In this document: one piece after another, positions 53,789 through 64,000 of the stretch
How the letters are laid out: the number at the start of each line of letters is the position of its first letter
Numbering within the stretch: the first letter of the stretch is position 1
NCBI GenBank assembly: GCA_963754135.1
Contig: CAVWEY010000003.1
Span: 620,001 to 684,000 of the forward strand
DNA from: JAJFUI01 sp963754135
GTDB taxonomy: Bacteria; Planctomycetota; Planctomycetia; Pirellulales; Thermoguttaceae
Length of the DNA stretch: 64,000 nucleotides
Direction: 5' to 3'
Notes under the pieces: model-generated
What the model saw: only the letters and a program-made list of their open reading frames with translations
The model's database searches: none
Told to the model about the DNA's origin: nothing
Translations under genes and position numbers: made by a program

Positions 53789-54130
53789 TCAATTGTATTT
53801 ACCAGAGCAACGAATAATCCTCTGGGCTTTGCAGTGCGGCGTGTTTCGGATCGTGGTCCAGTATTCTTCAGCCACATCTTCATCAATCTCGATCACGCCT
53901 GCATAGAGCCGATCCCGACCGTTCTTCTTGCAGCCCGAAATCCAATATTCCTCTCTGGTCACTATGTCGCGGTAGTTTGCCTTAAATCCCCTGCCGGCGA
54001 GAGTCCGGAATGTTCGGCCATCGTAATACAGCGATTTCCCGGATTTCGAGAAAGTGACGCGGCCGATCCTTGCCGGCCCGCTGATGCCATCGCCCTTATC
54101 TTCTATGTACATAATCCGAGATTTCACCAT
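53789..54130 (-). CDS. Small conserved hypothetical protein
   Basis: 113 residues from ATG 54130, preceded on its strand by GGAGATCGGCGAAA. ISGPARIGRVTFSKSGKSLY, YDGRTFRTLAGRGFKANYRD and EEYWISGCKKNGRDRLYAGV form a compact beta-rich domain that is widely found in bacteria, sometimes wrongly named DXP synthase in databases. The function is unknown. It lies between two toxin-antitoxin modules. Confidence 0.8.
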   Translation of the reverse strand: MVKSRIMYIEDKGDGISGPARIGRVTFSKSGKSLYYDGRTFRTLAGRGFKANYRDIVTREEYWISGCKKNGRDRLYAGVIEIDEDVAEEYWTTIRNTPHCKAQRIIRCSGKYN

Positions 54131-54246
54131 TTTCGCCGATCTCCTCAACTACTGAAGCATGATCTACGATGCTGCCCCAGCCTTAGTGAACAACTCCCGC
54201 AGCGGCAGTGGCGTCATGGCTCCCCGGCATCATGCTGAGGCATAAC

Positions 54247-54588
54247 CTACGGGCCCTGCAACAACTGCAACAAGACCTTGCCTATCCGCTCAAGCACCCC
54301 CCTATCAACGCGTCCGAAACTGGCTGCAACCAACGATTGGGAAAGCGTAAAGATTTTGTCCACCCGCACCGTGCCGGGCCGATTCAGACGCCCGCGTTCC
54401 AAGTCGGAAGAGGCGATGACGAATCCGTAATCGCTCCGGGCAGGATTCGAGGTCATTGCGACGACGATCATGTCGGCCGTAGCGAGGTGGTACGCATCGT
54501 TGGAAACCACGATTACCGGCCGCCGCTTCTGAGACGAAAGGTCGCTGAACGGCACCGGAACGAGTACGATGTCACCCTGGCGCGGCAT
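54247..54588 (-). CDS. MazF/PemK-family toxin
   Basis: 113 residues from ATG 54588. PRQGDIVLVPVPFSDLSSQK, RRPVIVVSNDAYH and VDKIFTLSQSLVAASFGRVD are the signature strands of MazF/PemK endoribonucleases, which cut mRNA. The start codon lies within the end of the antitoxin gene (17-base overlap). Confidence 0.92.
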   Translation of the reverse strand: MPRQGDIVLVPVPFSDLSSQKRRPVIVVSNDAYHLATADMIVVAMTSNPARSDYGFVIASSDLERGRLNRPGTVRVDKIFTLSQSLVAASFGRVDRGVLERIGKVLLQLLQGP

Positions 54589-54801
54589 GGTTCCAGTCCT
54601 CGTCGTCATAGGGGTTGTCCCAAAAGCCCAGGCTGCTCTCCGCCGCCGCCACGAGGTCGCTGAAGTCGTCCGGCTCCTCAAGAACGATGACCGCGATCCG
54701 GCGCCAGCCGCGAACGGGACCGTCAATTCCACTTTGCCGTGCTCCTGGACTTCCAGGTCGTACCTGAGCGCCGCCTGCGGTGTAGCCGTTTCGCCCGACA
54801 T
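54572..54801 (-). CDS. Antitoxin of the MazF-type toxin (frame break)
   Basis: About 76 residues. From ATG 54801 it reads MSGETATPQAALRYDLEVQE and HGKVELTVPFAAG. After one base shift near 54700 it continues RIAVIVLEEPDDFSDLVAAA and ESSLGFWDNPYDDEDWNHA. The acidic C-terminal tail with a conserved Trp fits antitoxins that wrap around a MazF toxin. The position, upstream and overlapping the toxin, is the standard order. Confidence 0.78.
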
Positions 54802-54970
54802 TCCTCTGCACCTCCTGCTCCAAAAGCTTGCTTAGGTTTGTCTCTGCAGGTATAGAACCCCTACCCCTCCTATTGTGGAGCAAGGCACTTCGTTTGTCAA
54901 CCTGCCCCGCCCCGCCAACCGATGCTATCCATAGACCCGTCGCGCTAGCACTCTTTTCCCGCAACATCGA

Positions 54971-55886
54971 ATGACCCAAACCGGGCTGATTACCGCCGGC
55001 GGCGTCCGCCATGCGGACGTTGCCGTCAAGGCAAGGTTTCCCTGTCGCGTAAGGCAGTGGGAACTGGTCGAGTTTGCCGCCTTGGGAAGCCTGGCGCAGG
55101 ATCTACCGCGCCCGGCCCGCCGGGGCCCCGGCGGACCAGCCGGCCAACTACGCGGTCAAGATGCTCCGCCCCGAGTGGCAGGACGATCAGCAGGCGATCG
55201 GGCTCTTGCGGCGCGAGGCGCTGGTGGGGCGAAGCGTCTCCCATCCCCACTTGGCTCCGGTCCTGGCCGCCGCCGTTGCCGATCCGCCACGGCTGCTGGT
55301 GATGCCCTGGCTCTCGGGGGCGTCGCTCAAGACCCGCCTGGCCGCCAGCCGGCAGTTCGACGTGCCGGCGGTGCTCTGGATCGCCCGGCAGACGGCCGAG
55401 GCGCTCGAGGCCCTGCACGCCGCCGGCTGGACGCACGGCGACGTCGCCCCAGGAAACATTCACGTCTCGCCCGGCGGCCACGTCACACTGATCGACTTGA
55501 GTTTCGCCCGCCACCGCGACGAAGAGGGCTCGGCCGTGGACCGGCCGGTGATGGGCACGTTCCGCTACATCGCTCCCGAGCACATCACCTCGACGCTGGC
55601 AACGGACATCCGCAGCGACATCTACAGCTTGGGCGTGGTGCTGTTCGAGATGCTCGCCGGCCGCGTGCCGTTTCTGGGCGAGGACATGGCGGCGTTGGCC
55701 GTCGAGCACCGGCAATCGTCCCCGCCCAACTTGCGGCAATTGGCCCCGCAAGTTCCGCGCGAAGTGGCCCTTCTCGTCTGCCAGATGATGGCCAAGAATC
55801 CGCTCCGCCGCCCGCAAACGCCCCGCGAGTTGATCGAGCGGCTGGTGCGGCTGGAGATCGGGGCGTTTTCGGAGCGGGCATGGTAA
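54971..55886 (+). CDS. Serine/threonine protein kinase (frame break)
   Basis: From ATG 54971 the first frame has RQWELVEFAALGSLAQ. One extra base near 55103 shifts it to IYRARPAGAPADQPANYAVK. Kinase motifs: VAIK-like Lys in YAVKMLRPEW, a catalytic loop HGDVAPGNIHV (HRD replaced by HGD, Asp and Asn kept), a metal loop IDLSF (DFG replaced by DLS), APE in YIAPEHITSTLATDIRSDIY. A poor glycine loop and these changes make it an atypical but probably active Hanks-type kinase. No membrane segment, no extra domain. About 305 residues joined. Confidence 0.83.
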
Positions 55887-55890
55887 TTGC

Positions 55891-58531
55891 CTAGATCCAC
55901 CCCTTCCGCAGCAGCCACTTCTTAATCAGTTGCGTGAGCAGGGCGTAGCAGAGGAGCGTCGCCACGAGGATCGGCCAGTAGAGCGGCGGCAGCCCCGTCA
56001 GCCCGATGGCCGTGCCCAGCGGGGTGAACGGCAACAATACGCCCACCCCCATGATGACGGCCGTCGTGACAGTCAGCGGCCAGCTCGCCCGGCTCTGGAG
56101 GAATGGAATGCGGTTGGTGCGGATGATGTGGATAATCAGCGTCTGGGTCATTAGCGACTCGACGAACCAGCCGCTTTGGAACAGCCGTTCGTTGCCCCAG
56201 CAACCGAACAGGTAGAGCATGACGAAATACGTGGTGTAGTCGAAGATCGAGCTGATCGGCCCGATGAAAAGGATGAACCGCCGGATTTCGTCGATCGACC
56301 AGGGCCGCGGCTTGGCGATCTGGTCCGGGTCCACGTCGTCGGTGGGGATGGGCACTTGGGAGAAGTCGTAGAGCAGGTTGTTGGTCAAGACCTGCACCGG
56401 CTTCATGGGCAAAAACGGCAGGAAGGCGCTCGCGCCGAGCACGCTGAACATGTTGCCGAAGTTCGAGCTGGCGCCCATGCGGATGTACTTGAGGATGTTG
56501 GCGAAAACTTTGCGCCCTTCGAGCACGCCCTCTTCCAGCACCATCAGGCTCTTTTCCAGCAGGATCAGGTCGGCCGATTCGCGGGCGATGTCCACGGCGG
56601 TGTCGACCGAGATGCCGACGTCGGCGGCCCGCAGGCCGGGGGCGTCGTTGATGCCGTCGCCGAGGAACCCCACCACGTGCCCCTTCCGCTGGAGCAATTG
56701 GACGATCCGCTGTTTATGAGCGGGCGAGAGCCGGGCAAAGAGCGTCGTCGCCTCGATTGCCGCCGCCAGTTGCTCGTCGTTCATTGTCTCCACCTGGCCG
56801 CCAAGGACCATGTGTTCCGTCGGCAGGCCGACTTCGTGGCACACCTTGCGGCTGACCAACTCGTTGTCGCCGGTGAGAATCTTGATCGCCACACCGTGCC
56901 GCTGAAGGGCCTCGATGGCCGGCGAGGCCGTCTCTTTCGGCGGATCGAGAAACGCCACGTAGCCGGTCAGGATCAAGTTCCGACTCGTCCTCCTTCGAGT
57001 AGGCCGCCCGCGGTTCGAGGTCCTTGTAGGCCACGGCCAGGACGCGGAATCCGTCGCTGCTCAGGTTCTCGTACTCTTCCTTGAGGTCCTCGATGATGAT
57101 TTGCTCCATGCCGAAGACGTCGCCGCCGAGCTCGAAGCGGGTCGAGCGGCGGAAGATTTCCTCGGGGGCGCCCTTGGTCAGCAGCCGCCGGCCCCCCTCC
57201 GGCGTCTCCACCACCACCGACATGATCCGCCGCTGGAAGTCGAAAGGGATTTCGTCGATCTTCTGGAAACGCTCCAGCGGCACCAGGTCGTTCACTTCAC
57301 GGTGGTCGAGGATTGCCCGGTCCAGCACGTTCTTCAGCCCGGTTTGGAAATGGCTGATCAGGTAGGCGGTCACCAGCACGCCGTCGTCCTCCTTGCGCAC
57401 GACGTCGCAGTGGTGTTCGAGGATCACGCGGTCCATGGTGAGCGTGCCGGTCTTGTCGGTGCAGAGGACGTCCATCGCGCCGAAGTTCTGGATCGCGTTG
57501 AGGCGCTTGACGATCACCTTCTTCCGCGACATGGCGATGGCGCCCTTCGAGAGGCAGACCGAGACGATCATCGGCAGCATTTCGGGCGTCAGCCCCACCG
57601 CCACAGCCAGGGCGAAGAAGAACGCCTCGCTCCAGACGTGTTTCGTCAGACCGTTGATGAGGAACACGACCGGCGACATGATCGCCATCAGCGTGATCAT
57701 CAGCCAGGTGAACTTGCTGACGCCCCGGTCGAAGCTGGTCGTGACTTCCTGGCCGGTGATGCTGCGGGCCATGCCGCCGAAATAGGTTTGCGGTCCGGTG
57801 GCCACCACCGCCGCCGTGGCCGTCCCGCTCTCGACGCTCGTGCCCAGGAAGCAGACGTTTTCCAACTCCAACGGCGAGCGGCTGCCGAGGGTCGCCCGGG
57901 CGTCGACCTTCTCCACCGGCATCGACTCGCCCGTGAGGCTCGCCTGAACGATGAACAAGTCCTTCGACGAGATCACGCGGATGTCGGCCGGGATCATGTC
58001 GCCAGCGGAGAGCTTGATCATGTCGCCGGGCACAAGCTCACCCAGCGGGACTTCGCGGGGCTGACCGTCGCGGATCGCCGTGGCGGTGACCGTAATCATC
58101 GCCTTCAACTTGGCGGCGGCCGAAGTCGGCCCGCGACTCCTGGACAAATCGCAAAGCGACCCCCAGAACCACCATCATGGCCATGACTCCGCGCCAGCCT
58201 CGTCGGCTTTGCTGTCGGCCACGCAATACGTCATGACCGCCAGCACGGACAGCAGAATCACCAACGGATTGCGAATGGCCAGCAGCAGCCGAGCGAGCCA
58301 GCCGCGCTGCTTCTCGCCGGCCACTTCGTTCGGCCCGTGCTTTTCCAGCCGCTCTTGGGCCTCGGTCTGCGTCAGGCCGGCGGCGGAGGTCTCCAGCAGC
58401 CGCAGCACGTCGGCGGGGTCCTTGCCGGCGGCCTCGGCCAATTGCGGCGAGACCCGGATCGCCGCCGCCTGGCTCTTGGCCAGCGACGCGATCCGGTTCG
58501 TGCCATTCTTCAACAGGTTCTTGGGGAACAC
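55891..58531 (-). CDS. mgtA: Mg2+-transporting P-type ATPase (three frame breaks)
   Basis: P3B-type ATPase that imports Mg2+. Pieces in order: N-terminal part with LLETSAAGLTQTEAQERLEK, break near 58190, MAMMVVLGVALRFVQESR, break near 58130, then the actuator (SSKDLFIVQASLTGESMPVE), the phosphorylated Asp in MDVLCTDKTGTLTMDRVILE, the KGAPEE nucleotide site, break near 56975, then GDNELVSRKVCHEVG, VVGFLGDGINDAPGLRAADV and six C-terminal helices. About 880 residues. The GTG at 58531 is chosen as start. The frame is open upstream but enters a GGACGGATTTCC repeat. Confidence 0.88.
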
Positions 58532-58542
58532 GGGCGGGGGGT

Positions 58543-58627
58543 GTAGGACGGATTTCCTAATCTGTCCCAAGTAGGACGGATTTCCTAATCCGTCGCGTTC
58601 GGCGGACGGATTAGGAAATCCGTCCTA
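58543..58627. repeat. Three GTAGGACGGATTTCCTAATC copies upstream of mgtA
   Basis: Direct copies at 58543-58567 and 58571-58593 and an inverted copy at 58602-58627. They abut the presumed mgtA start and could be read as an alternative N-terminus (QIRKSVLH). They share their family with 22595-22653. Confidence 0.88.
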
Positions 58628-58726
58628 CGTGCCAAGTCGGGTGTGTTGGGCTGCCGGCCGAGGGCGCAAAAAGGCCCATTATATCCGCCCACCGACCGGC
58701 AGGAAGGGGCGGCGTTTATGCCAGAA

Positions 58727-61570
58727 TCATTTGGTGGGACTGCGCTTCGCTTGTTCCACCCTACGGCTACGGCTTCTCGCCGGCTTCTTGGCAGGCGTGG
58801 CAGCCTTGGCGGCGGGCTTACTCGCCGGTCTCTTGCGTGTCGCCCGCTTGCTCGGCCCGGCCGCGGCACGCTCGGCCAAGAGGTTCAGGGCGTACTCGAA
58901 CGTGACCTCCTCCGGCGCGGTGCCGCGGGGCAGTGAGGCGTTGGTCACGCCGTCGGTGACGTACGGCCCGTCAGCGCCCCTGCATCAGACGGACCGGCTG
59001 GCTCGTGACCGGCGAGGCGTCGAACGTCTTGACCGGCTCCTTGCGCGAGGCGCCGCCGCGGCGCAGTTTTCGGCTGCTTGAGCAGGTCCAACGCCTGCTC
59101 CAGCGTAACGTCCAACGGCGAAAGCCCATTGGGCAAGGAGCGGGTCTCCTCGCCGCACTTCACGTACGGGCCGTAGCGGCCGTTGTGGGCCAGCACCGGT
59201 TCGTGCGTCTCGGGATGCTCGCCCAGCGTCCGCGGCAGCGACAGCAGTTTCAGCGCGGTTTCGAGATCGACGTGCTCCGGGTCCATTCCCTTGAGCAGCG
59301 AGGCGTTCTGCGGCTTTTCGTCGTCCTCGGCCGTGCCCCGCTGCACGTACGGCCCAAACCGGCCGATCTTCACGAACACCGGCTTGTGCGTGTCGGGGCA
59401 AATCCCCAGCGGTTGGTCCCCTTGACCGGCCTTGTCCAGCATTTCCAGGGCCGATTGGAGCGTGACTTCATCGGGCGGGAGTCCCTCCGGCAGGCTCGCC
59501 CTCCGGTCCCCTTGCTCCAGGAACGGCCCGTAGCGCCCGACGCGGACGAAAATCTCAGCCTCGTTCGTGGCTCCGGCTTTGCCCGGCGGGCTTTCCTCAC
59601 GCGGAGCGTGAGGAGCACGAACCGGCTTGCCCAGCGAGATGCGGCACACGTCCCGCGCGTCGATCTCCGTCAGCTTGTCCGCCAGCAACTGCTTCAGACC
59701 GGGATGCTCGTTGCCGAAATAGAACGTCCGCAGATAGTCCAGGTGCCCCATCTCGCCCCGGCTGATCGCGTCCAGCTCGTCTTCCATCTCGGCGGTAAAC
59801 TGGTAATCGACCAGTTCCGGCAAATGCGTTTCGAGCAACTGCGAGACGGCGAACGCCGTCCAGGTGGGAATCAGCACGTTCCCCCGCTTGGGCTTGAAGA
59901 CGTAATCGCGGGCCAGGATCGTCTCGATGATCGTCGCGTAGGTGCTGGGCCGGCCGATGCCGATCTCCTCCAGCGCCCGCGTGAGCGCCGCCTCGCTGTA
60001 GCGGTTGGGCGGCTGGGTGGTGTGGCTCTTCGGCTCCAAATCGAGGCACTGAAGGGCCTCGCCCACGGCGACCGCCGGCAACACCTCCTCCCGGTCGGCC
60101 AGGTCGGACTCGGGATCGTCGGCCCCCTCGACGTAGGCCCGCAGATAGCCGGCAAACTCGATCGTCTTGCCGGTGGCCTGGAACGTGGCCTCGGCCGCCT
60201 CGATGTCGATCGTGACGCGGTGCCCGCGGGCGTCGGCCATCTGGCTGGCGACCGTCCGCTTCCAGATCAGGTCATAGAGCTTGAACTGGTCGGGGCTCAG
60301 CCGCCCGCGGAGCGTCTCGGGGAAGGCGAAGGGGTGGCCGGCCGGGCGGATCGCCTCGTGCGCCTCCTGGGCATTCTTGACCTTCGTTCTGGTAAACCCG
60401 CGGCGTTGGCGAGAGGTACTCCTGGCCGTATTGCGAGGCGACCAATTGCCGCGCCGCTTCGATGGCCACGTTGGCCAACGTGGTCGAGTCCGTGCGCATG
60501 TAAGTGATGTGGCCCGTCTCGTAGAGACTCTGGGCCACTTGCATCGTGTGCCGCGCGGTGAAACCGTACTTCCGGTTCGCCTCCTGTTGGAGCGTGCTGG
60601 TGGTAAACGGCGGATAGGGCCGGGTGGTGTACGGCTTGTCCTCCAGCTTGGCCACCCGCCACTGTTGCGTCCGCAGCCGCCCGAGCAACTCGGCCGCCTC
60701 GCGCTCGTCCAACTGGAGCAGGCCCGGGTCCTTCAGCCGGCCGGTGGCCGGGTCGAAGTCGCGGCTGGCCGGCACCCGCCGGCCCCCGAGCGCGGTCAGT
60801 TCCGCCTGGAAACTCTCCTGCTTCGTATTGTACTCCTCACGCTCCACGTGAGGCGGCTTGGCAAACGTCCCCACCAGGTCCCAAAACGTCGCCCCCACGA
60901 AGGCCATCCGCTGCCGCTCCCGCTCGACGATCAGCCGGACCGCCACGCTCTGCACCCGGCCGGCCGAGAGCCGCGGGCGTATCTTCCGCCACAACAGCGG
61001 CGAAACGTCGTAGCCGTACAACCGGTCGACGATCCGGCGGACCTCTTGGGCGCGGACCAGGTGCTCGTCGATCTGCCGCGGCGAGCGGAGCGCGTCGCGG
61101 ATCGCCTCCTCCGTGATCTCATGGAACACCAGCCGGTGGACCGGCACCCGGGGGCGCAGCACCTCGCAGAGGTGCCAACTGATGGCCTCCCCCTCGCGGT
61201 CTTCATCCGTGGCCAGGTAGAGTTCCTTGGCCCCCTTCAAGAGGTCCTTGAGCTTGCGGACCTGCTTGGCTTTCTGGCGGGGAATGACGTAGACCGGCTC
61301 GAAGTTGTGATTGACGTTGACCCCCAGGTATGCCCAGTCTTCCTTCTTGTACTGCTCGGGTATTTCCTTGGCCCCTTGGGGCAGGTCGCGGATATGGCCG
61401 ATGCTCGCCTCGATCGTATACCCCCGGCCGAGGAACTTGCTGATGGTGCGGGCCTTGGCCGGCGATTCGACGATCACCAGGGCGGTTCCGCCGGGCCGTT
61501 TGTTCGTAGTCCCGCCCTTAGGCGGCGACGGCTTTGCCGCTGGGCCGGGCGTCGTGGATTTTTTGGCCAT
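58727..61570 (-). CDS. topA: DNA topoisomerase I (three or more frame breaks)
   Basis: Type IA enzyme that relaxes negative supercoils. From ATG 61570: TOPRIM (LVIVESPAKARTISKFLGRG, ATDEDREGEAISWHL), the RIVDRLYGYDVSPLLWRKI region and the catalytic Tyr in HITYMRTDSTT. Break near 60385, then RGHRVTIDIEAAEATFQAT, IGIGRPSTYATIIETILARD, and several C-terminal repeats (VRVGRYGPFLEQGDRRASLP; VKIGRFGPYVQRG). Breaks near 59060 and 58970, then a basic Lys/Ala tail. Palindromes of the GCGTGAGG family are inserted at 59595 (APHAPREES) and 60835 (VEREEYNT). Confidence 0.9.
59595..59613. repeat. CCTCACGCGGAGCGTGAGG palindrome in topA
   Basis: Read on the minus strand as PHAPREE between SLGKPVRA and the repeat domain starting VRVGRYGPF. 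Identical core to the copies at 27041 and 17062. Confidence 0.88.
60829..60853. repeat. TACTCCTCACGCTCCACGTG palindrome in topA
   Basis: A second, slightly diverged copy (CCACG in place of CCGCG) with its TGTACTC flank, read as HVEREEYNTK in the catalytic half of TopA. Confidence 0.85.
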
Positions 61571-61693
61571 GTGACTGTTGACAACCTGGGTAAACTTTGG
61601 AATTGTAGCACCCGTCGCGATCGGTTCAATCCGCCGCGAATTGGCATTGCATTTGCGCCCAACCCACTTAGAATTGCTGGATTGTGACGGAAT

Positions 61694-61783
61694 ATGTAGT
61701 AGGCACACGCCGTGTGCCGTCCGCCAGAACGGGAGATCCGTCTCGAAAACGCCGCGGACGGCACACGGCGTGTGCCTACTACC
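61694..61783. repeat. Inverted pair of GGCACACGCCGTGTGCC elements upstream of topA
   Basis: Cores at 61702-61718 and 61760-61776 with flanks GTAGTA ... TACTAC and CCGTCCG / CGGACGG, giving arms of about 27 bases around a 40-base centre. They lie between the divergent topA and SurA-like genes. Confidence 0.88.
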
Positions 61784-61866
61784 AAGCGACACCATTACTC
61801 CCGCGGGGGTTGGCTTGTCAAGCCGAGTTCCTCCCGCATATCCCCTCCACAGAAGGATAATCAACC

Positions 61867-64000
61867 ATGGCCAGCCCGTTTAGGGTCTTCCGCAAACACC
61901 AGAAGGCGATGCTCGCCGTGCTCACGATCCTGACGGTGATCAGCTTCTCGTTCGGTTACTACATCCTGGACCTTCTGGGCATCGGCCGGCGCGGCCCCGA
62001 GAACCTGGTGGTCGTGAAAACCGCGAAGTTCGGCAGCCTGAAGCAGAGCGACATGGGCTATCTCCGCAGCGACCGGCTGAAGCTGAGCAGCGTGCTGGCG
62101 AATCTGTTGGAGTCGGCCGGGATTCCCGCCGGCCAGTGGAGCCGCAGCGACCAGCTCAAGGCGCCGGGCTCCTTGACGTACCTCTTGGCGGCTTCGGGGC
62201 TTCCCCCGCAAGCCGCGGGAACGGTCGAACAGATTCTCCGCCGGCCCTCCGACGAGGAGATGGTCAATTCCTGGCTCTTGGCACACTATGCCCAGCGGCT
62301 CGGGATCGTCCTGAGCGACGACGTGATCAACAGTTTCCTCCAAGCGGCGACCATGGACCAGGTTACGAACGATAAGATGCAAGAGGACTTCCACCGCGCC
62401 GGACTCTCCGCCGAGGGGTTTTTCAACCTGCTCCGCCAGGAATTGCTGGCCATCAAGGTCAAGGAGTTGTTCGAACCCAGCTTGCGGCCAACTACGCCGG
62501 CAGAGCGGTGGGACTACTTCAACCGCATCTACCGCTCCGCCACCGTCGAGATGATCGCCGTCCCCGTGGCCGACTACGTGGCGAAGGTCGCCAACCCGAC
62601 CGAGGACGAACTCAAAAAATTCTTCGAGGACAACAAGGAGCGGGTTGCCCTGCCCGACTCGCCCAAGCCGGGCTTCCACCAACCGCAGCGGATCGCCCTG
62701 GAATACGTCAAGGCGGACGTCGAAAAGTTCGCCGATCCCAAGACGATCACCGACCAGCAGATCCAAGAGCAGTACCAGAAAGAGAAGGATGCGTATCAGA
62801 AGGACAGTTACCAGGAGCTAGAGAAGAGGCTCCATCCCGAGAAGCCGGCCGCCGAGCCGGAGAAGAAACCGGCCGAGCCGCCGCCGAAGGGGCCTGCCAC
62901 GCCGCAGACAAAGGCCCCCGAACCGCCCAAACCGCCCACGGAGCCGCCCAAGGCCGGCGGGCAGCCGCCCCAGCCGGCCCCCACCATCCCCAAGGCAACG
63001 CCCAAGGGACCAGAGCCGCCCGCCAAAGACCTCCCCAAGGAGCCGGCCAAAGGGAAGGATTCCGTCAGTGGTGCAACGAGCGGGATCGATGACATTGGTG
63101 TCCTGAAAGCCAGTAGCCGTGTATCTCCCTTCCGGCTGACCGCCTTCGCGGAAGAGAAAAAGGACGAGAAGAAAGCCGATGCCAAGGCGAAGCCGCCACT
63201 GCCCGCCAAGCCGGAAACGCCCGCCCCGCCGCCAACGCCCCCGGCTGCCGGGCAAAAGCCTCCGGCCACCGGAAAAGAGGCCCCGGCCAAACCCGCCGCC
63301 CAAGCGACGAAACCCCAACCCGCCAAGACCGGCCTGAGCGACGAACAGAAGGACCGCATCCGGCGAAAATCGCCATGGAGAAGATCGACAAAATCTTCGC
63401 CGACCTGAAAGAGCAGATCGGCCAGTACGGCGAACTGCGGCAGGAGTACGACGTCCGGGCGATCCAGGCCAGCGAGCAAAAACAGTCGATCGGCCCGGCC
63501 CCTCGCGAACCCGATTTCGAGAAGTTCGCCAAGGAACACGGCATGGAGGCCGGCCACACCGGGCTGGTCCCCGACTGGGAACTGAAGGGGACGGAGATCG
63601 GTCAGTCGACCATCCGCGGCGGCGTCTACCTCTGGCAATACGCCTTCCAATCGTTGGCCAAGTTCCGCTGCGAGGTCTCGAACCTCAACGGCGACAAGGG
63701 CAGCTTCTATCTGTTCTGGAAGACGGCAGACGAAAAGGAGCGGGTGCCGAAGTTCGAGGACAAGGGGGTCCGCGCCGAAGTCCTCCGCGCCTGGAAGCTG
63801 ATCCACGCCCAAGACATCGCCCTGAAAGCCGCGGAAACGCTGGCCGCCGAGGCCCGGAAGGCCGATAAGCCGCTCAAGCAAGTCTTCGCCGACCGGCCGG
63901 AGTTGCACGTCATCCTCCCGTCGAAGTTCACCTGGCTCAACTTCCCCAACGTGGCGCAGGGCTGGCAGCAGCCCGCACGCCTGAGCGCCGTCGAGGGCGT
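61867..64000 (+). CDS. SurA/PpiD-like membrane chaperone (partial, frame break)
   Basis: Begins MASPFRVFRKHQKAMLAVLT with one membrane helix (LAVLTILTVISFSFGYYILD). A SurA_N-type helical region follows (LAHYAQRLGIVLSDDVINSF, GLSAEGFFNLLRQELLAIKV). Residues 330-500 are a long Pro/Lys/Ala linker (EPPKPPTEPPKAGGQPPQPA). One G is missing near 63362, after which AKIAMEKIDKIFADLKEQIG, the FAKEHGMEAGHTGLVPDWEL segment and further sequence run off the window at 64000. It probably assists folding of exported proteins. A parvulin domain is not clearly seen and may be absent or reduced. Confidence 0.78.

Overview
The window looks like a chromosomal segment of a high-GC planctomycete, probably near the Pirellulales. 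The evidence is a set of typically planctomycetal genes: an ECF sigma factor followed by a FecR/LamG protein, a PEP-CTERM protein, a DUF1559 pseudopilin-like protein, a DUF1844 protein, a leucine-rich-repeat membrane protein, a NifJ plus dihydroorotate-dehydrogenase-like pair and a small zinc-ribbon protein. No rRNA, tRNA, CRISPR array, transposase or prophage was recognised.

Layout. 1-7 kb: a Tat-exported sugar-isomerase-like protein (cut by the window edge), CTP synthase, a DUF1844 protein, MraZ, a large membrane/TPR protein and an NmrA-like NAD(P)-binding protein. 7.5-14 kb: a co-directional surface cluster (ECF sigma factor, FecR/LamG protein, PEP-CTERM protein, DUF1559 protein, lipoprotein, predicted alpha-barrel enzyme). 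14-22 kb: RsfS, secreted and coiled-coil proteins, AroA, a zinc-ribbon protein, a TPR lipoprotein and a cyclophilin lipoprotein. 21.6-25.3 kb: an ABC exporter unit. 25-30 kb: EamA transporter, isochorismatase-like hydrolase, FabH-like synthase, glutamine amidotransferase, a short FecR-type remnant and a DinB protein. 30.7-35.4 kb: NifJ and its DHOD-like partner. 35-48 kb: tandem DUF2442 genes, a zinc alcohol dehydrogenase, a second membrane/TPR paralogue, a peroxiredoxin, an LRR protein, an RluA-type pseudouridine synthase, DUF4058 and SppA. 48-64 kb: an Uma2 remnant, UvrA, an MNT/HEPN pair overlapping a ThiF/MoeB gene, a MazEF-like pair, a Ser/Thr kinase, an Mg2+ P-type ATPase, topoisomerase I and a SurA/PpiD-like chaperone running off the end.

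Two features dominate the window. First, at least a dozen families of short palindromic or tandem repeats are scattered through it. Many lie not between genes but inside coding regions, where they are read as extra peptide (NifJ, UvrA, TopA, RluA-like, FecR, FabH-like, alcohol dehydrogenase, both TPR paralogues), or they supply protein ends (the DUF1559 prepilin leader, several C-termini, probably the MgtA start). Several cores have no stop codon in any of the six frames. This resembles the palindromic elements described in Rickettsia genes and is the strongest candidate here for an under-described system.

Second, about 25 single-base frame breaks interrupt otherwise well-conserved genes, roughly one per 2.5 kb. 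They include both insertions and deletions, and several lie in short homopolymers. This is more likely uncorrected sequence error than mass pseudogenisation. Genes are therefore annotated across the breaks and each break is noted.
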